From JAPLKX01 sp035530195 (GTDB taxonomy: Bacteria > Hydrogenedentota > Hydrogenedentia > Hydrogenedentales > SLHB01), in assembly GCA_035530195.1 (NCBI GenBank), contig DATKVG010000092.1, positions 1 to 23,933 on the forward strand: a DNA stretch of 23,933 nt. The letters are read 5' to 3'. The notes under the pieces are model-generated. The model was given only the letters and a program-made list of their open reading frames with translations, did not search any database and was not told where the DNA came from. Both the position numbers and the translations under genes were made by a program. Below, piece after piece: positions 15,462-22,779 of this stretch. Within the stretch, counting starts at the first letter, position 1. Every line of letters begins with the position of its first letter.

Positions 15462-17060
15462 TCAAGGCTCGAGCGGGGGCACGTAGCGGCCCCGAGAGAT
15501 GATGTCGTTCGGATCCAGCGCCCGTTTGATATCCTCCGCCACCTGCCAGAAGGTGTCATTCTTGTCGCGTAGTTTGGGCATCCCCGTCGGGCTTACGCGA
15601 TACGGGTAATACCCCGCGCAGATCACCGCATCCATCAGCGCGTCGTAACACGCCCGCGCCCGCGCCGACTCCTCCGGCTCGGCTTTGTCGAACGCCACAT
15701 TCGTTATGGCGATCATCGCCCGCTCGGTGATCATCGTGAACGTCACGAGCGTCTCAAACCCGTGCGCTTTGAAAATCGGCGTCACCACGTCCAGGAACGT
15801 CGTGGCGTCGTGGCCCGTCGATGGAAGCACCGGCGACACCCACATCAGCCCGCAACCCGCGTCCAGCGGGTCGCAAATGCCTTCCGGCGGATGACGCAGC
15901 CGCCATTGCGCACCAAGCAGCGGCTCCTCCGTTGGAATCCCTTTCAGCAGCCCGTAATTCGGCTTCAACGACTCGAGCTGCTTTCTCATCCGGCTCCCAA
16001 GCCCCGCGACCGCCAGGCATTTCGCCGCAAACTCCCCCAGCGCCAGTTTCCGGTCGTCCACAAACACGATCTTTCCCAGCCCACGCGCCGCACGCCGCAA
16101 CGCCGCCCGCGACGCACGCACGTGACCCCGCGTCCCCGTCAGCGACCCGCCCGCGTTCCACGCCCCGATCCCTGACGCATCCCGCAACCGGCCACGCACG
16201 TCGTCCGGCAGCGGCGTCATACCGCCCGTCTCCGCCCACGGATACCGCCCCGCCCCGCTTAAAATGCGCAGGTCGTTGCCGATATGGATCGCCGACTGCA
16301 GCATGCCCGCCATCCGCAACTCGCGCAGCCGGTCGATCAGCGGCGCGAGGTCCTCGTCCCGGTCCAGCTTGATAAAGAAAAAGCAAAACGCCTCGGGTTC
16401 CGGCATCAGCCACAGCCCGATTTTGGTCACAATCCCGTAGTTCGACTGGCAAAACAGCCCGTCCAGGTACGGCCCCGCACCGTACGGATACACGTGTCCG
16501 GTCCGCGCGTTGGCGTAATGGCCATAGCCCGTGTTGAGCACCCGCCCGTCCGCCAGCACGATCTCCATCCCGCACGTCGTCAGAAAATGGTCCCCGTACC
16601 GCGTATGGCCGAACCCGTGGTCGAGCGTGTTGCCCACCAGGCTCGAATCGCCCCCCGCGCCCGTGCAATCCAGCCACAGCGGAATCCGGTTCTCGCGCAG
16701 GTAGTCGTACAACTGCTGCTGCGACACCCCCGCCTCGATCACCGCGTACCCCAGCTCGACGTTCACCTCGAGAATCCGGTTCATCCGGCTCAAATCGACG
16801 ACCACCGCGCCGTCCGTCGGGGCGCACGCGTCGCCATACCCCCAGTTTTTCCCGCGCGATATCGGGTAAACCACGGCCCCGTGTTCCGATGCCACGCGCA
16901 CCACCGCTTGCACGTCCGCCGTCGACTGCGGATACACCACTACGCTCGGCCGCGTCGCATGATCCAACGTCGTCCGAGCGTATCGGCCCAACGTCGCCTC
17001 ATCCCACGCCACATGCTCCGGCCCAAGCGCCCTGCTTAATGCCTCGATGAACTCCACCAC
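15462..17060 (-). CDS. FAD-linked oxidase, vanillyl-alcohol oxidase/4-cresol dehydrogenase type
   Basis: A 532-aa flavoprotein, close to the usual length of this family (about 520-560), which oxidises para-substituted phenols such as 4-cresol, vanillyl alcohol or eugenol. Residues about 35-215 form the FAD-binding PCMH-type domain: RPSVVVYPQSTADVQAVVR, YPISRGKNWGYGDACAP (65-81), VVVDLSRMNRI and GDSSLVGNTLDHGFGHTRYG. The stretch YGDHFLTTCGMEIVLADGR (155-173), then YLDGLFCQSNYGIVTKIGLWLMPEP, is strongly like the 4-cresol dehydrogenase flavoprotein. The C-terminus ends DPNDIISRGRYVPP, again family-like. No signal peptide and no adjacent cytochrome subunit is seen, so it may be an oxidase rather than a cytochrome-coupled dehydrogenase. 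GTG 17060 is used, with AAGGG 8 nt upstream. It follows the ADP-ribosylglycohydrolase homologue by 21 bp, probably in one transcript. Confidence 0.85.
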   Translation of the reverse strand: MVEFIEALSRALGPEHVAWDEATLGRYARTTLDHATRPSVVVYPQSTADVQAVVRVASEHGAVVYPISRGKNWGYGDACAPTDGAVVVDLSRMNRILEVNVELGYAVIEAGVSQQQLYDYLRENRIPLWLDCTGAGGDSSLVGNTLDHGFGHTRYGDHFLTTCGMEIVLADGRVLNTGYGHYANARTGHVYPYGAGPYLDGLFCQSNYGIVTKIGLWLMPEPEAFCFFFIKLDRDEDLAPLIDRLRELRMAGMLQSAIHIGNDLRILSGAGRYPWAETGGMTPLPDDVRGRLRDASGIGAWNAGGSLTGTRGHVRASRAALRRAARGLGKIVFVDDRKLALGEFAAKCLAVAGLGSRMRKQLESLKPNYGLLKGIPTEEPLLGAQWRLRHPPEGICDPLDAGCGLMWVSPVLPSTGHDATTFLDVVTPIFKAHGFETLVTFTMITERAMIAITNVAFDKAEPEESARARACYDALMDAVICAGYYPYRVSPTGMPKLRDKNDTFWQVAEDIKRALDPNDIISRGRYVPPLEP

Positions 17061-17081
17061 GGTCAGATCCCTTCTCCCTCT

Positions 17082-18383
17082 TCATTCTTCCGCTTTATCC
17101 CCGCTCCAAACCCGCACCGCCGCCGTCAAAAACCGTTCCACCACACCGCTGTTGGAAAACCACTCCTGCCCAATCATATACGTTCTCGTCCAGTTCCGGA
17201 AAGGCTTCCACCAGTGCGCCGGAATCTTCCGCGCACCGTTCGCTGCCCCGAAAATCGATCCCGCCGTCGCCGCCGTGCAATCATTGTCCAGTCCCATCGC
17301 GACGGTCCCGCCGATCGTTTTGGTAAAATCCCCCGCACCCAGCATCAGCCCGAACACCGTCAGGCATGCGTTGTTGTTCGTGTGCACGCTGTTCATCCCC
17401 TCGAACCGCTTGTCCACCGCCGCCCGACCCTCCCGCCAGTCCGTCAATTCGGGGCCCGTCTCGAGCGCCCAACGCACATCCTCCGCCAGCCGGCATTCCG
17501 CCGGGATCTCCGTCAGCCCGATCCGGATCACCTCGACCGGGTCGTCCACCGTAAACGCGGCCGCAATCGACGCCGCAAAAAACATCTCGCCGTAGATGCC
17601 ATTATGCCGGTGCGACAGCCGCCCGTCGCGCCACGCCAGTTCCGCCGCCTTTTCCGGCCAGCCCGGCGCCGCGTAACCCCAGGCGTCCGCCCGGATCGCC
17701 GCGCCGATCCACTCGATGTACGGGTTGCGTTTCACCCCCGCCGTCTCGGCCGGCTCGCCGTCGCGGAGGTTCTCGAGCGTCACCCGTTCCGCCGTATACG
17801 CGATCGGCAGGTACTTTATCCAGGCCGCTGCAACGTCCGCCGTCGTAAAATCCGGGCCATATTCCTCGAGAATCAGCAGCCCCAGCAGCGTATACGCCAC
17901 ATCGTCATCCACCGGCACATACCGAATCCGCCCTTTCAAATACGCCCCGTTGTTGTCCACCCCATACCGCACATGCTCCGGCCACGGGTGATCCCGCCAA
18001 TAATCTTCCGGCGGAAAAGGCGCCCCGGTCCTCGCCGCCAGCGATTCCATATCCGAGATGCTCCAGTTCTCGACCGGCGCGCCCAGCGTGCAACCCGCTG
18101 CGCGACCAAGCCACGCCCCACGCATTCGGTCTTTCAGCCGCTGGTCCTTCAGCCTCGGCCACAACCGCCGCGGTCCCTCCGGCCGCAACGCCCGGATTCC
18201 CTCGAGTTCGTCCGGTTCTTTCTCCGCGCCCGCCTCCGCCCTGCGCAACTCCTTCCGCGCCTGTTTCAGCGCCTTGGACGCGCCCTCCACCACCCCCGAC
18301 ACGTCCGCACCCTGCTCGTGCCGCAGGTCCGCCCACAACGACACCTCCTCCGCCAACCGCTGCAACTCCCCAAAATACCCCAT
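17082..18383 (-). CDS. ADP-ribosylglycohydrolase (DraG/ARH) family protein
   Basis: Family members use two Mg2+ ions to remove ADP-ribose from proteins or small molecules. The 433-aa product has an N-terminal charged, coiled-coil-like extension (residues about 1-85), then the family core: MRGAWLGRAAGCTLGAPVENW (from residue 87), the metal site VDDDVAYTLLGLLILEEYG (158-176) and the second metal site GLDNDCTAATAGSIFGA (364-380). The usual motifs are TDDT-like and GxDTDT; here T is replaced by V in the first and the second reads D366-N-D368-C-T, so metal-binding aspartates are kept. ATG 18383 has GGGGAGGAG just upstream. It begins a two-gene unit with the flavoprotein, a pairing I cannot explain. 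The substrate is unknown. Confidence 0.87.
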   Translation of the reverse strand: MGYFGELQRLAEEVSLWADLRHEQGADVSGVVEGASKALKQARKELRRAEAGAEKEPDELEGIRALRPEGPRRLWPRLKDQRLKDRMRGAWLGRAAGCTLGAPVENWSISDMESLAARTGAPFPPEDYWRDHPWPEHVRYGVDNNGAYLKGRIRYVPVDDDVAYTLLGLLILEEYGPDFTTADVAAAWIKYLPIAYTAERVTLENLRDGEPAETAGVKRNPYIEWIGAAIRADAWGYAAPGWPEKAAELAWRDGRLSHRHNGIYGEMFFAASIAAAFTVDDPVEVIRIGLTEIPAECRLAEDVRWALETGPELTDWREGRAAVDKRFEGMNSVHTNNNACLTVFGLMLGAGDFTKTIGGTVAMGLDNDCTAATAGSIFGAANGARKIPAHWWKPFRNWTRTYMIGQEWFSNSGVVERFLTAAVRVWSGDKAEE

Positions 18384-18520
18384 GTCTCCTCCCCAGGCAC
18401 AAAACGGCCAATATATTTCTTTGTACTACTAACCTTTAATTTCTTGTTGCGCCGCGCAGAATTCGACTGTTGGGGTGTCCCTCTTTTCTCCTGTTGGGCC
18501 GCCCAAACCCTGTCATTCCT

Positions 18521-18547
18521 TTATGTCGCTTATGTCTCTTTCGTCCC
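18521..18547. repeat. Degenerate 9-bp tandem array
   Basis: Three units, TTATGTCGC, TTATGTCTC and TTTCGTCCC, follow each other exactly. Read on the minus strand the consensus is GGGACATAA-like, the same kind of unit as the array at 14484-14519. Confidence 0.55.
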
Positions 18548-18555
18548 TTGTCTTT

Positions 18556-18586
18556 CCCAAACCCCATACCCCAAACCCCATACCCC
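18556..18586 (-). repeat. C-rich heptamer array; G-quadruplex pattern on minus strand
   Basis: Five C-runs (18556-18558, 18562-18565, 18569-18572, 18576-18579, 18583-18586) are separated by exactly 3 nt, alternating AAA and ATA. The units are CCCCAAA and CCCCATA. The minus strand reads as GGGG runs with TAT and TTT loops, a canonical quadruplex pattern with one spare run. It lies about 220 bp before the acyl-CoA synthetase start. Confidence 0.75.
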
Positions 18587-18606
18587 AGTTTAGTTGCGGC
18601 TTTGGC

Positions 18607-18640
18607 CGCGCTGTGTTTCTTGCGTTCTTTGTGGCTAAAG
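18607..18640. repeat. ACAAAGAAC-type 9-bp degenerate repeat
   Basis: On the minus strand the segment contains ACAAAGAAC followed by GCAAGAAAC and ACAG, units of about 9 bp, within a CCACAAAGAACGCAAG context. This resembles a simple dispersed repeat seen in gaps of many environmental genomes. Confidence 0.45.
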
Positions 18641-18804
18641 AAGTCGCTTACCCTGAATCCGCATCATTCTTGCCCACCCCACCTGAAAAAACAAACTTTA
18701 CGCAAGGGATTCAATCGTGTTACTTTACGTGTCCTGCGATTGCAGCCAGTATTTGCCGGACCATAGGGCGCCCTTGATGAAGGGCGAAGTAAGGAAGTTG
18801 CCGT

Positions 18805-20388
18805 ATGGGCGATTCGAGTATGAACCTGTTGTGGCACTACGTTGACCGATGGGCCGACCGAAAACCCAATGACGAAGCCATCGTATTCGGCGACCAACGT
18901 ATCTCATGGAGCGAATTCAAAGCCCGCGTCAACCGCGTTGCTAAAGGATTTCTCGAGTTCGGCATCCAGAAAGGCGACCGAATCGCCTTCCTCGGCATGG
19001 CCCGCCCCGAATTCTTCATCACCTACATGGCCGCCAGCAAGGTTGGCGCCACGTGGCTGGGCCTCTCCCCGAAATTCAGCGTCAACGAGCTCGACTACAT
19101 GCTCCGCGACTGCCAGCCCCGGCTCCTTATCTCGCCCCGCGAATTCATGGGCCGCGACCTCGTCCCGGTCGGCGCCGAAATGGTCGCCAACATCCCCTCG
19201 CTCGAAGGCGTCCTCATGATGGGCGAGCCCGTGCCCCGCACCGACAACTTCGAAGAGTTCATGAACAAACCACGGCCCCATCTCGACGCCACCCTCGAGG
19301 CCCGCGCCGCGGAGGTCCGCCCCGAAGACAACGTCCTGCTCATGTACACGTCCGGCTCGACCGGCCGCCCAAAAGGCGTCGTACACACCCACAAGAGCAT
19401 TCTCGCCAACATCAACGTCGAAGCCAAACGCCTCTGCCTCTATCCGTCCGGCAGGCTTCTGCTCCACTTTCCCATCAACCATGTCGCCGCAGACGTCGAA
19501 ATTGGGTACGCCGCGGTCTATGCCGGGTGCGCCTGCGTCTGCGTTGACCGGTTCGACCCCGAACAGTCTCTGGCCATAATCCAGGGCGAGCGCATCACCC
19601 TGGTGGGCCAGATCCCCGCCATGTACCTGCTCCAAATGCACCATCCCGCCTGGCGTGACACCGACTTCAGCCGCGTCGAACGGTTCGTCTGGAGCGGCGC
19701 CGTCGCGCCCAATGCGCTCATCGACACGCTGGCAGGTATCGCAAAAAAAACCGGCGCCGCTATCATGAACGCGTTCGGCATGACCGAAACCGCCGGGCTC
19801 GTCACCTACACCGACGACAACGATTCAATCGACACATTCAGAACCACCGCTGGAAAAGCCGCGGAACCGTTTGAACTCAAAATCGTCGACGACCAGCGGC
19901 GCACAATCCCCACAGGCCAGATCGGCGAAATTGCCGTCCGCGGCGACCTCCTCATGAAACAGTACTGGAACAATCCCCAAGCCACCGCTGACGCCACCGA
20001 CGACGCCGGGTGGTTCTACACCAGCGATCTCGCAAGTGTGGACGACCGCGGCTACATCCGAATCGCCGGGCGTAGATCGGATATGTTCAAGACGGGCGGC
20101 GAAAACGTGTTCCCCCGCGAGATCGAGGCTGTCCTCGAAGCCCATCCCACCGTCCAGCAAGTCGCCGTCATCGCCGTCCCCGACGATATCTACACCGAGG
20201 TTGGCCGCGCCTATCTCGTCCTCAAACCCGGACACCACCCCAACGAGGAAGAGTTCCGCGACTACTGCCGAAAACACCTCGCAAACTTCAAAATACCAAA
20301 AACGTTCCAAATGCAAACCGCCCTCCCTCTCCTCCCAAACGGTAAAGTCGACAAACAGACCCTCCGCCGAGAATTCGGAAGACCGTAA
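18805..20388 (+). CDS. AMP-binding acyl-CoA synthetase (fatty-acid CoA ligase family)
   Basis: A 527-aa ATP-dependent ligase that activates a carboxylic acid to acyl-AMP and then acyl-CoA. The family motifs are intact: phosphate loop YTSGSTGRPKG (181-191), MNAFGMTETAGLV (321-333), the hinge region GWFYTSDLASVDDRGYIRIAGRRSDMFKTGGENVFPREIE (402-441) and the C-terminal NGKVDK containing the catalytic Lys514. A medium- or long-chain fatty acid is the likely substrate, but related acids cannot be excluded. ATG 18805 has AAGGAAG about 7 nt upstream; an in-frame ATG five codons later is less well placed. It is transcribed alone and converges, across two hairpins, with a glycerophosphate-type acyltransferase gene that could use acyl-CoA. 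Confidence 0.92.
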   Translation: MGDSSMNLLWHYVDRWADRKPNDEAIVFGDQRISWSEFKARVNRVAKGFLEFGIQKGDRIAFLGMARPEFFITYMAASKVGATWLGLSPKFSVNELDYMLRDCQPRLLISPREFMGRDLVPVGAEMVANIPSLEGVLMMGEPVPRTDNFEEFMNKPRPHLDATLEARAAEVRPEDNVLLMYTSGSTGRPKGVVHTHKSILANINVEAKRLCLYPSGRLLLHFPINHVAADVEIGYAAVYAGCACVCVDRFDPEQSLAIIQGERITLVGQIPAMYLLQMHHPAWRDTDFSRVERFVWSGAVAPNALIDTLAGIAKKTGAAIMNAFGMTETAGLVTYTDDNDSIDTFRTTAGKAAEPFELKIVDDQRRTIPTGQIGEIAVRGDLLMKQYWNNPQATADATDDAGWFYTSDLASVDDRGYIRIAGRRSDMFKTGGENVFPREIEAVLEAHPTVQQVAVIAVPDDIYTEVGRAYLVLKPGHHPNEEEFRDYCRKHLANFKIPKTFQMQTALPLLPNGKVDKQTLRREFGRP

Positions 20389-20431
20389 GGCAGCCGCCAT
20401 TTGCTCTAAGACTTTGTTTTGCGGCACCGTG

Positions 20432-20453
20432 GAAGCGGCGTCCTCGCCGCTTC
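20432..20453. terminator. Perfect GC-rich hairpin, bidirectional terminator candidate or dispersed repeat
   Basis: GAAGCGGCG (20432-20440) and CGCCGCTTC (20445-20453) form a perfect 9-bp stem with a TCCT loop, between two convergent genes. No T-run follows on either strand, so classical intrinsic termination is not assured. Similar GC hairpins are known as dispersed repeats. Confidence 0.45.
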
Positions 20454-20495
20454 AATTCCAACACGCCGGCTTAAGGAAGAATCGTGATAATTGTG

Positions 20496-20516
20496 GTGCG
20501 GGCGTCTCGCCTGCAC
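20496..20516. repeat. Second GC-rich hairpin in the convergent gap
   Basis: GTGCGGGCG (20496-20504) and CGCCTGCAC (20508-20516) pair over 9 positions with one G-T wobble, around a TCT loop. The flanking sequence (GCCGGGCTTGCCACGGCGTAG) again looks like dispersed repeat. It may block read-through from the two converging genes. Confidence 0.45.
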
Positions 20517-20564
20517 AGCCGGGCTTGCCACGGCGTAGCTGCGCCAGCAGCGAAGCCGGGAAAC

Positions 20565-21437
20565 CTACTCCAACGGCGAGAAAATCTTTTTCACTGCCCG
20601 GTGAAGTCCGTTCGCCAGCGCTATCCGGTCATCGCCCACCATCGGTTCGTCGCCAAAACGAACATGGGCCTCGTAATACGGCAACGAAACCAACCGCAGA
20701 AAATGGCGCAGGAAACTCTGTTGCGGACCCCAAAGCTCCGGATTGTTCACTTCATCGTCGTCCGGCCGGAAATGCGGATCCGGGCCGTAAAGCACCACGT
20801 CCGACGGGCGCGGCCCCCCGTCTGGCGTCCTGTAGGTGATGCTGGCGTAATGGACCGCCTTCCGGCTTGATACGGCCGGCTCGAGCAGCGACGCGCGGAA
20901 CCGGCGAACCGTCCGCCCAGGCGAAATCACACCCTCCGGAGCAAGCAGGATGTTATGCCGCAGCCGGATCGAGTCGAGAATCAGGTTTTTCACCCGTGGC
21001 ACATCTTCCCGCATCCGATACACAAAAATCGCCTCCATCGCCTTCACCAGCGGCCCGAGAATCGGCGTCTGCTGCATCTCCGCCATCGCCACGCACCGCC
21101 CGTTGCAAAGCAGGTTCATCACAATGAAGTCAAGCCACGTGATGTGGTTCACAACAAGGAAAAACGGGCTCTGCGGCCGTAGCCCATGGACCCGGATCCT
21201 CAACCCCAGCAGCGGCGGCATTCCCCGAAGCCACATCCGCGATATCTTCCGGCAAACCCGCCGCCTAAGCGGACGGGAAAACGACAGAGCCCCTGTCGCT
21301 ACCCGCACCGCGCCATAACACGATAAGACCCAGATCACCACCAACACCAGCCGAAAGTAAGCCCGTAACGACGACAGCATACTGACTTCCGAAAAGACCC
21401 ACGCCCTCTCCACCTTCTCCTGGTAAAACTGGTTCAT
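20565..21437 (-). CDS. 1-acyl-glycerol-3-phosphate acyltransferase family protein (PlsC-like)
   Basis: LPLAT-family enzymes transfer an acyl chain to lysophosphatidic acid or similar acceptors at the inner membrane. The 290-aa product has a hydrophobic segment near residues 28-48 (membrane anchor), the catalytic H(X4)D motif NHITWLD (H98, D103), and the third family block LLAPEGVISPG (164-174, E168), here with GV instead of the commoner GT. FVVNH-type and VYRMRED stretches also fit. ATG 21437 has GAGG 7 nt upstream; ATG 21380 is a weaker alternative that would keep the anchor. Whether it makes phosphatidic acid or acylates another lipid is not clear. The acyl-CoA synthetase converges on it. 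Confidence 0.87.
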   Translation of the reverse strand: MNQFYQEKVERAWVFSEVSMLSSLRAYFRLVLVVIWVLSCYGAVRVATGALSFSRPLRRRVCRKISRMWLRGMPPLLGLRIRVHGLRPQSPFFLVVNHITWLDFIVMNLLCNGRCVAMAEMQQTPILGPLVKAMEAIFVYRMREDVPRVKNLILDSIRLRHNILLAPEGVISPGRTVRRFRASLLEPAVSSRKAVHYASITYRTPDGGPRPSDVVLYGPDPHFRPDDDEVNNPELWGPQQSFLRHFLRLVSLPYYEAHVRFGDEPMVGDDRIALANGLHRAVKKIFSPLE

Positions 21438-21604
21438 ACACTAACCTCGGGAGCAAACAGACAACTCCATTTACAGTACAAGCAAACCACACAATAGTTA
21501 CAAGAACAAGTGCAATCCAACCACCACAAACAATGCAAACCGTTACGCACCAATAGGTTAACCACCAGCCAACCACCCCCGATCTGGAGGCTACTTCCAC
21601 CCCC

Positions 21605-21648
21605 TTGTTTTTACTCCGGGTTTTCCTCTAAACTGGGACATCGATGTC
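21605..21648 (+). promoter_or_regulatory. Promoter-like elements and palindromic operator candidate of the LacI-type gene
   Basis: TTGTTT (21605-21610) and TCTAAA (21627-21632), 16 bp apart, form a weak promoter match. Immediately after it is a perfect 12-bp palindrome, GACATCGATGTC (21637-21648), centred on CG and 20 bp before the start codon. LacI-family operators are typically palindromes with a central CG, so autorepression is a reasonable inference. Confidence 0.4.
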
Positions 21649-21668
21649 GCCAACTTACGGGAGCGCCT

Positions 21669-22754
21669 ATGGCACACATCCAGCCTAAAAACAAAAACGG
21701 AAATTGGACCATCTACGATATCGCCCGCCTCGCAGGAGTCTCCGCCAAGACCGTCAGCCGCGTCGTCAACGGCGAAGTCGGCGTTGGGCCCGATACACGC
21801 GCACGCATCGAAAAAATCATCGAAGAAGTCCGATACCAGCCCCACATCGGCGCGCGCAGTATGCGCCACCGCACCCGCGACTGCCTGGGCGTGACCATTT
21901 CGCTCCCCGTCAATGAAGCCCCCGTGAATCAGGACTTCTTGCTATGGATCTTTCAGGAGCTTTACCGGCTGTTCTTGTCTCGGGGCTATTTTGCCGTATG
22001 GGACATGAGCCCGCCCAGGATCGGCGACGGCCTCGACTACGCCCGAACCCTGTGGCAGCAACGATGCGGCGGGCTCGCCGTCATCGGACCTCTCGCCATC
22101 AACGACACCACCATACACAGGGTGCACACATCCGGCTGCCCCTACATAACGCTCGGCCGCCTCGACAGCCTGCCCGAAGTCAGTTTTGCCGCGGTCGATC
22201 TCGAAGAAGGCGCCTACGTCAGCACAAAATATCTCCTCAACCGCGGCCACAAAAACATCGGAATGCTCAAATCGTTCCGCGGCTACCAGCCCGGAATCGA
22301 GCGGCACAGGGGATACCTCCGCGCGCTCGAAGAGGCCGGGCTGCCCCCCACCGAAAAATACATGCGGCCCGTCTCGTTCGGCACACGCGACATTGTCAAC
22401 GCCGTGCACCGCCTGCTCCTCGACCCCAACGTCACCGCCATCATCGAATGCAGCGGGTGCGAAGACGCACCCGCCATACGCGAAGGCGCAAGGCGGGCCG
22501 GACGCATTCCCAAAAAGGATTTCGAAATCGTCTGCTGGACCTACACCAGCGATGGAATGGTCATGTCCGAAGCCTGCGCGCACGTCTGGCTGCCCGTCAA
22601 AGAAGCCGCCGCCGAAGGGTTTGAACTCCTCGCTCAATGGTTCGCCGGCGAGCGCGAAGGGCCTATCCAACTCCTGTACCCCCCCACACTCCACGAAGAA
22701 ATCACCGGAAAAGAAATCTCAAAACCCCTGCGCCTGTTCGATATGCTCTCTTGA
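21669..22754 (+). CDS. LacI-family transcriptional regulator
   Basis: A 361-aa DNA-binding regulator. Residues 13-35 give the classic LacI helix-turn-helix (TIYDIARLAGVSAKTVSRVVNG), followed by RIEKIIEEVRYQPHIGARSMR, covering the third helix and hinge. The rest is a periplasmic-binding-protein-like effector domain starting at LGVTISLPVNEAP. Effectors in this family are usually sugars or nucleosides. ATG 21669 is chosen because the helix-turn-helix then begins at the normal distance from the N-terminus and GGGAG lies 5 nt upstream; the longer open frame to the left is not family-like. The nearest downstream gene is an unknown protein 25 bp away rather than a sugar transporter, which is unusual for a local LacI regulator. 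Confidence 0.92.
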   Translation: MAHIQPKNKNGNWTIYDIARLAGVSAKTVSRVVNGEVGVGPDTRARIEKIIEEVRYQPHIGARSMRHRTRDCLGVTISLPVNEAPVNQDFLLWIFQELYRLFLSRGYFAVWDMSPPRIGDGLDYARTLWQQRCGGLAVIGPLAINDTTIHRVHTSGCPYITLGRLDSLPEVSFAAVDLEEGAYVSTKYLLNRGHKNIGMLKSFRGYQPGIERHRGYLRALEEAGLPPTEKYMRPVSFGTRDIVNAVHRLLLDPNVTAIIECSGCEDAPAIREGARRAGRIPKKDFEIVCWTYTSDGMVMSEACAHVWLPVKEAAAEGFELLAQWFAGEREGPIQLLYPPTLHEEITGKEISKPLRLFDMLS

Positions 22755-22779
22755 CCGGCAACGAAAAGGCCATTCCACA

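Larger units (their letters stand above)
18384..18804. other. Repeat-rich divergent intergenic region
   Basis: This 421-bp gap separates the leftward ADP-ribosylglycohydrolase unit from the rightward acyl-CoA synthetase. It holds at least three different short-period repeats (18521-18547, 18556-18586, 18607-18640) and an AT-rich patch (18410-18445) that could carry the leftward promoter. I see no protein-coding gene: the open frames across it have no start signal and consist of translated repeat. Confidence 0.55.

Noticed and set aside
18521..18640. Possible CRISPR-like array
   Set aside because: Units are 7-9 bp in direct tandem without unique spacers and no cas genes are present.
21510..21668. 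N-terminal extension of the LacI-type protein by 53 residues
   Set aside because: It contains the promoter and palindrome region and would displace the helix-turn-helix from its normal N-terminal place; ATG 21669 has a good ribosome-binding site.
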